This document shows positions 61,925-64,000 of a DNA stretch of 64,000 nt, piece by piece. Made by a program: the position numbers and the translations under genes. This DNA is from Agrobacterium larrymoorei (lineage in GTDB: Bacteria; Pseudomonadota; Alphaproteobacteria; Rhizobiales; Rhizobiaceae), in contig NZ_JAUTBL010000002.1 of NCBI RefSeq assembly GCF_030819275.1, forward strand, positions 2,912,501 to 2,976,500, in the 5' to 3' direction. The notes beneath the pieces were generated by a model, which saw only the letters and a program-made list of their open reading frames with translations, was not told the origin of the DNA and ran no database searches. Position 1 is the stretch's first letter. Each line of letters begins with the position of its first letter.

Positions 61925-62002
61925 GCGGACAGACCACCAACCCGTGGTTCCTGCGGGCCGGGCTGCCATAGCTGGCCGCAACAGGAAGCCGAAAGGATCG
62001 AA

Positions 62003-63310
62003 ATGACCACTTTTTCTCCCCGGGAGATCGTCTCGGAACTCGACCGCTACATCATCGGTCAGCATGATGCCAAACGTGCTGTCGCAATCGCACTTCGCAA
62101 CCGCTGGCGCCGCCAGCAGCTCGATGAGAGTCTGCGCGACGAGGTGATGCCGAAGAATATTCTGATGATCGGCCCGACCGGTGTCGGCAAGACCGAAATC
62201 TCTCGCCGTCTGGCAAAGCTCGCCGGTGCCCCCTTCATCAAGGTGGAAGCGACGAAATTCACCGAAGTCGGCTATGTAGGCCGTGATGTCGAACAGATCA
62301 TCCGCGATCTGGTCGAGATCGGTATCGGGCTTGTGCGCGAAAAGATGCGCGCCGAGGTGCAGGCCAAGGCTCATGCCAGCGCCGAAGAGCGTGTTCTTGA
62401 CGCTCTCGTCGGGCAGACCGCGTCGCCCGCCACCCGGGACAGCTTCCGCAAGAAGCTGCGCGACGGAGAACTCGACAAGAAGGAGATCGATATAGAGGTG
62501 GCCGACACCGGTTCCGGCATGCCCGGCTTCGAGATCCCCGGCATGCCTGGCGCCAATATCGGTGTGCTCAATCTGTCTGAAATGTTCGGCAAGGCCATGG
62601 GCGGTCGTACCAAGAAGGTGCGCACCACGGTGGAGAAATCCTACGCGGAACTGATCCGCGACGAGTCCGACAAGCTTCTGGACAACGAGCAGATTCAACG
62701 CGAAGCGGTCAAATCCGTCGAAAACGACGGCATCGTCTTCCTTGACGAAATCGACAAGATCGCAGCCCGCGATGGCGGAATGGGTGCCGGTGTTTCTCGC
62801 GAGGGCGTCCAGCGCGATCTGCTGCCGCTGGTCGAGGGCACAACGGTCTCCACCAAGTACGGACCGGTGAAGACGGATCACATTCTCTTCATCGCGTCGG
62901 GCGCTTTCCACGTCGCAAAGCCTTCGGATCTGCTGCCGGAACTTCAGGGCCGCCTGCCGATCCGCGTGGAGCTGAAGCCGCTCACGAAGGAAGACTTCCG
63001 TCGCATCCTGACCGAGACCGAGGCGAGCCTGATCCGCCAGTACAAGGCGCTGATGGCGACCGAAGAACTAGACCTGGATTTTACCGACGACGCCATCGAT
63101 GCGCTGGCCGACGTGGCGGTCCATCTCAATTCGTCGGTCGAGAATATCGGTGCGCGCCGTCTGCAAACGGTTATGGAGCGTGTTCTGGACGAAATCTCCT
63201 TCAACGCGCCCGATCGCGGTGGCTCGTCGGTCAAGATCGATGACGCCTATGTCAAGGAACATGTAGGCGATATCGCCGCCGACACGGATTTGTCGCGGTA
63301 TATCCTCTAA
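62003..63310 (+). CDS. hslU: HslU ATPase (ClpY)
   Basis: AAA+ unfoldase that feeds substrates to HslV. The 435-aa protein has [20 protein letters not shown], Walker A GPTGVGKT at 57-64, the GYVGRDVE pore motif, an intermediate domain (about 110-230), Walker [18 protein letters not shown], and a C-terminus ending [11 protein letters not shown], whose last residues insert into HslV. RBS GAAAGGA precedes the ATG. Confidence 0.98.
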   Translation: MTTFSPREIVSELDRYIIGQHDAKRAVAIALRNRWRRQQLDESLRDEVMPKNILMIGPTGVGKTEISRRLAKLAGAPFIKVEATKFTEVGYVGRDVEQIIRDLVEIGIGLVREKMRAEVQAKAHASAEERVLDALVGQTASPATRDSFRKKLRDGELDKKEIDIEVADTGSGMPGFEIPGMPGANIGVLNLSEMFGKAMGGRTKKVRTTVEKSYAELIRDESDKLLDNEQIQREAVKSVENDGIVFLDEIDKIAARDGGMGAGVSREGVQRDLLPLVEGTTVSTKYGPVKTDHILFIASGAFHVAKPSDLLPELQGRLPIRVELKPLTKEDFRRILTETEASLIRQYKALMATEELDLDFTDDAIDALADVAVHLNSSVENIGARRLQTVMERVLDEISFNAPDRGGSSVKIDDAYVKEHVGDIAADTDLSRYIL

Positions 63311-63356
63311 AGCGCACCCATGGCTTTGCAGTCAGCCTAGGTATTAAAATAATGAG

Positions 63357-63391
63357 GAGTGCGGCAAATCTTGCCGCACTCTTATTTTATC
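63357..63391 (+). terminator. Rho-independent terminator of hslVU
   Basis: Perfect 11-bp stem GAGTGCGGCAA (63357-63367) / TTGCCGCACTC (63371-63381) around ATC, followed by TTATTTTATC, 46 bp after the hslU stop. Confidence 0.92.
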
Positions 63392-63495
63392 GGCCTTCTC
63401 TCGACATAAGGCATCGCTTTTCGTTAATGAATGTCGAAAGTCGATCCTCTGGATTACTCCGGCATCAGAGCCGACAAGAGAAAAGGCATCCGCTC

Positions 63496-64000
63496 GTGCG
63501 CAAAACTCTTCTGGCATTGGCAGCACTTCTGGCCATTGGCACCGTTCTTCCGTCCTATGCTGAGGCCGCGACGCTTGTGCCGCCTGGAAACCGCAATGCG
63601 GAACAGCCGAATGTTCCGGGTGCCTCCGCACGCCGCACCAAGGGGTCGAACTCCACCTATGAGCGGAAGTATCAGAAGGTCTACGAGCTTCTGTCCAGCG
63701 ACAAGCAGCTGATCTCCAAGATCAAGTCGACGGCCAGCCGCTATGGTATCGATCCGATCCATATGATCGGGGCGATCGTTGGCGAACACACTTACAATGT
63801 CGATGCCTATGATCGCCTCCAGTCCTATTATGTGAAGGCAGCATCTTATGCCGGAAACAGCTTCCGCTTCGGCTATCAGGATGAAACGATCGCGCAGTTT
63901 CTGACGCATTCGCAATTCGCCAAATGTCAGTCGAAAAGCGATTCCTACAGCCTGTGGAATTGCCGTGAAGACGTCTGGGAAGCAAGCTTCCGCGGTAAGA
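63496..64000 (+). CDS. DUF1402 family exported protein (3' end outside window)
   Basis: The frame stays open to the window end, so only the first 168 codons are seen. The start is taken as GTG at 63496: it has AAGG 9 nt upstream and yields a signal peptide of the form RKTLLALAALLAIGTVLPSYAEA. An in-frame ATG at 63427 would add 23 residues ahead of it. The mature part has YERKYQKVYELLSSDKQLI, GIDPIHMIGAIVGEHTYNV and two cysteines in AKCQSKSDSYSLWNCRED, matching the rhizobial DUF1402 family of unknown function that commonly follows hslU. IVGEHTYNVDAYD resembles the catalytic glutamate region of lytic transglycosylases; that is a weak similarity only. Confidence 0.8.
   Translation, partial: MRKTLLALAALLAIGTVLPSYAEAATLVPPGNRNAEQPNVPGASARRTKGSNSTYERKYQKVYELLSSDKQLISKIKSTASRYGIDPIHMIGAIVGEHTYNVDAYDRLQSYYVKAASYAGNSFRFGYQDETIAQFLTHSQFAKCQSKSDSYSLWNCREDVWEASFRGK

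Noticed and set aside
61286..62911. 541-codon open frame on the minus strand
   Set aside because: Antisense to hslV and hslU.

Overview
The window is core chromosome of an alphaproteobacterium of the Rhizobiaceae, closest in gene order and protein sequence to the Agrobacterium/Rhizobium group. Support for this: the ChvG-ChvI two-component pair beside ATP-type pckA and a short HPr kinase; rhizobial-type Rho (421 aa) and GyrB (811 aa); the hisB-DUF2628-hisH-hisA-hisF-hisE-coaA run; and the order hemE - origin - PPSR - maf - aroE - coaE - dnaQ - secB that marks chromosome origins in Caulobacter and rhizobia. I saw no rRNA, tRNA, CRISPR, insertion sequence or prophage gene.

Layout. 1-16.1 kb: the end of a UxaA-type dehydratase, then a long minus-strand block (purH, heparinase-like, rsmB, htpX, parB, parA, rsmG, mnmG, mnmE, rho, hemJ, hemE), with one small plus-strand gene (DUF1674). 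16.15-16.56 kb: a gene-free interval with an 82% AT tract and several DnaA boxes, read here as the replication origin. 16.6-36.2 kb: mostly plus strand (PPSR, maf, aroE, coaE, dnaQ; Tim44-like, mltA, smr, XRE; gyrB; FAH-family hydrolase, PHB depolymerase, YgjP-like protease; trpF-trpB-trpA, accD, folC), with secB, an FxsA-like gene and a nitroreductase on the minus strand. 36.2-54.0 kb: an unbroken minus-strand block (trxA, addA-addB, a MurU-like nucleotidyltransferase, a TsaE-phosphotransferase fusion, a DivL-like kinase, ahcY, ptsH, EIIA, hprK, chvG, chvI). 54.3-64 kb: pckA and arfB (+), then coaA and the his genes (-), then hslV, hslU and a truncated DUF1402 gene (+).

How the genes fit together. 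Six parS-like palindromes (16-mer TGTTTCACGTGAAACA with 0-2 changes) lie at 0.65, 9.75, 11.71, 18.01, 26.87 and 30.92 kb. They bracket the origin and the parA-parB genes, so origin, centromere and partition proteins are contiguous. The minus-strand block at 36-54 kb gathers envelope and cell-cycle control: ChvG/ChvI with HprK-EIIA-HPr, DivL with a tyrosine at the phospho-acceptor position, and a peptidoglycan-recycling pair (MurU plus the AmgK-like half of the TsaE fusion).

I did not find a clearly new multi-gene system. The items most worth a second look are the parS/origin architecture, a SahR-type operator in front of ahcY, a cruciform-type palindrome over the 3' end of the murU-like gene, an AccD that has lost its zinc-ribbon cysteines, long inverted repeats between chvI and chvG and in front of pckA, and an unexplained 416-bp intergenic region downstream of parB.
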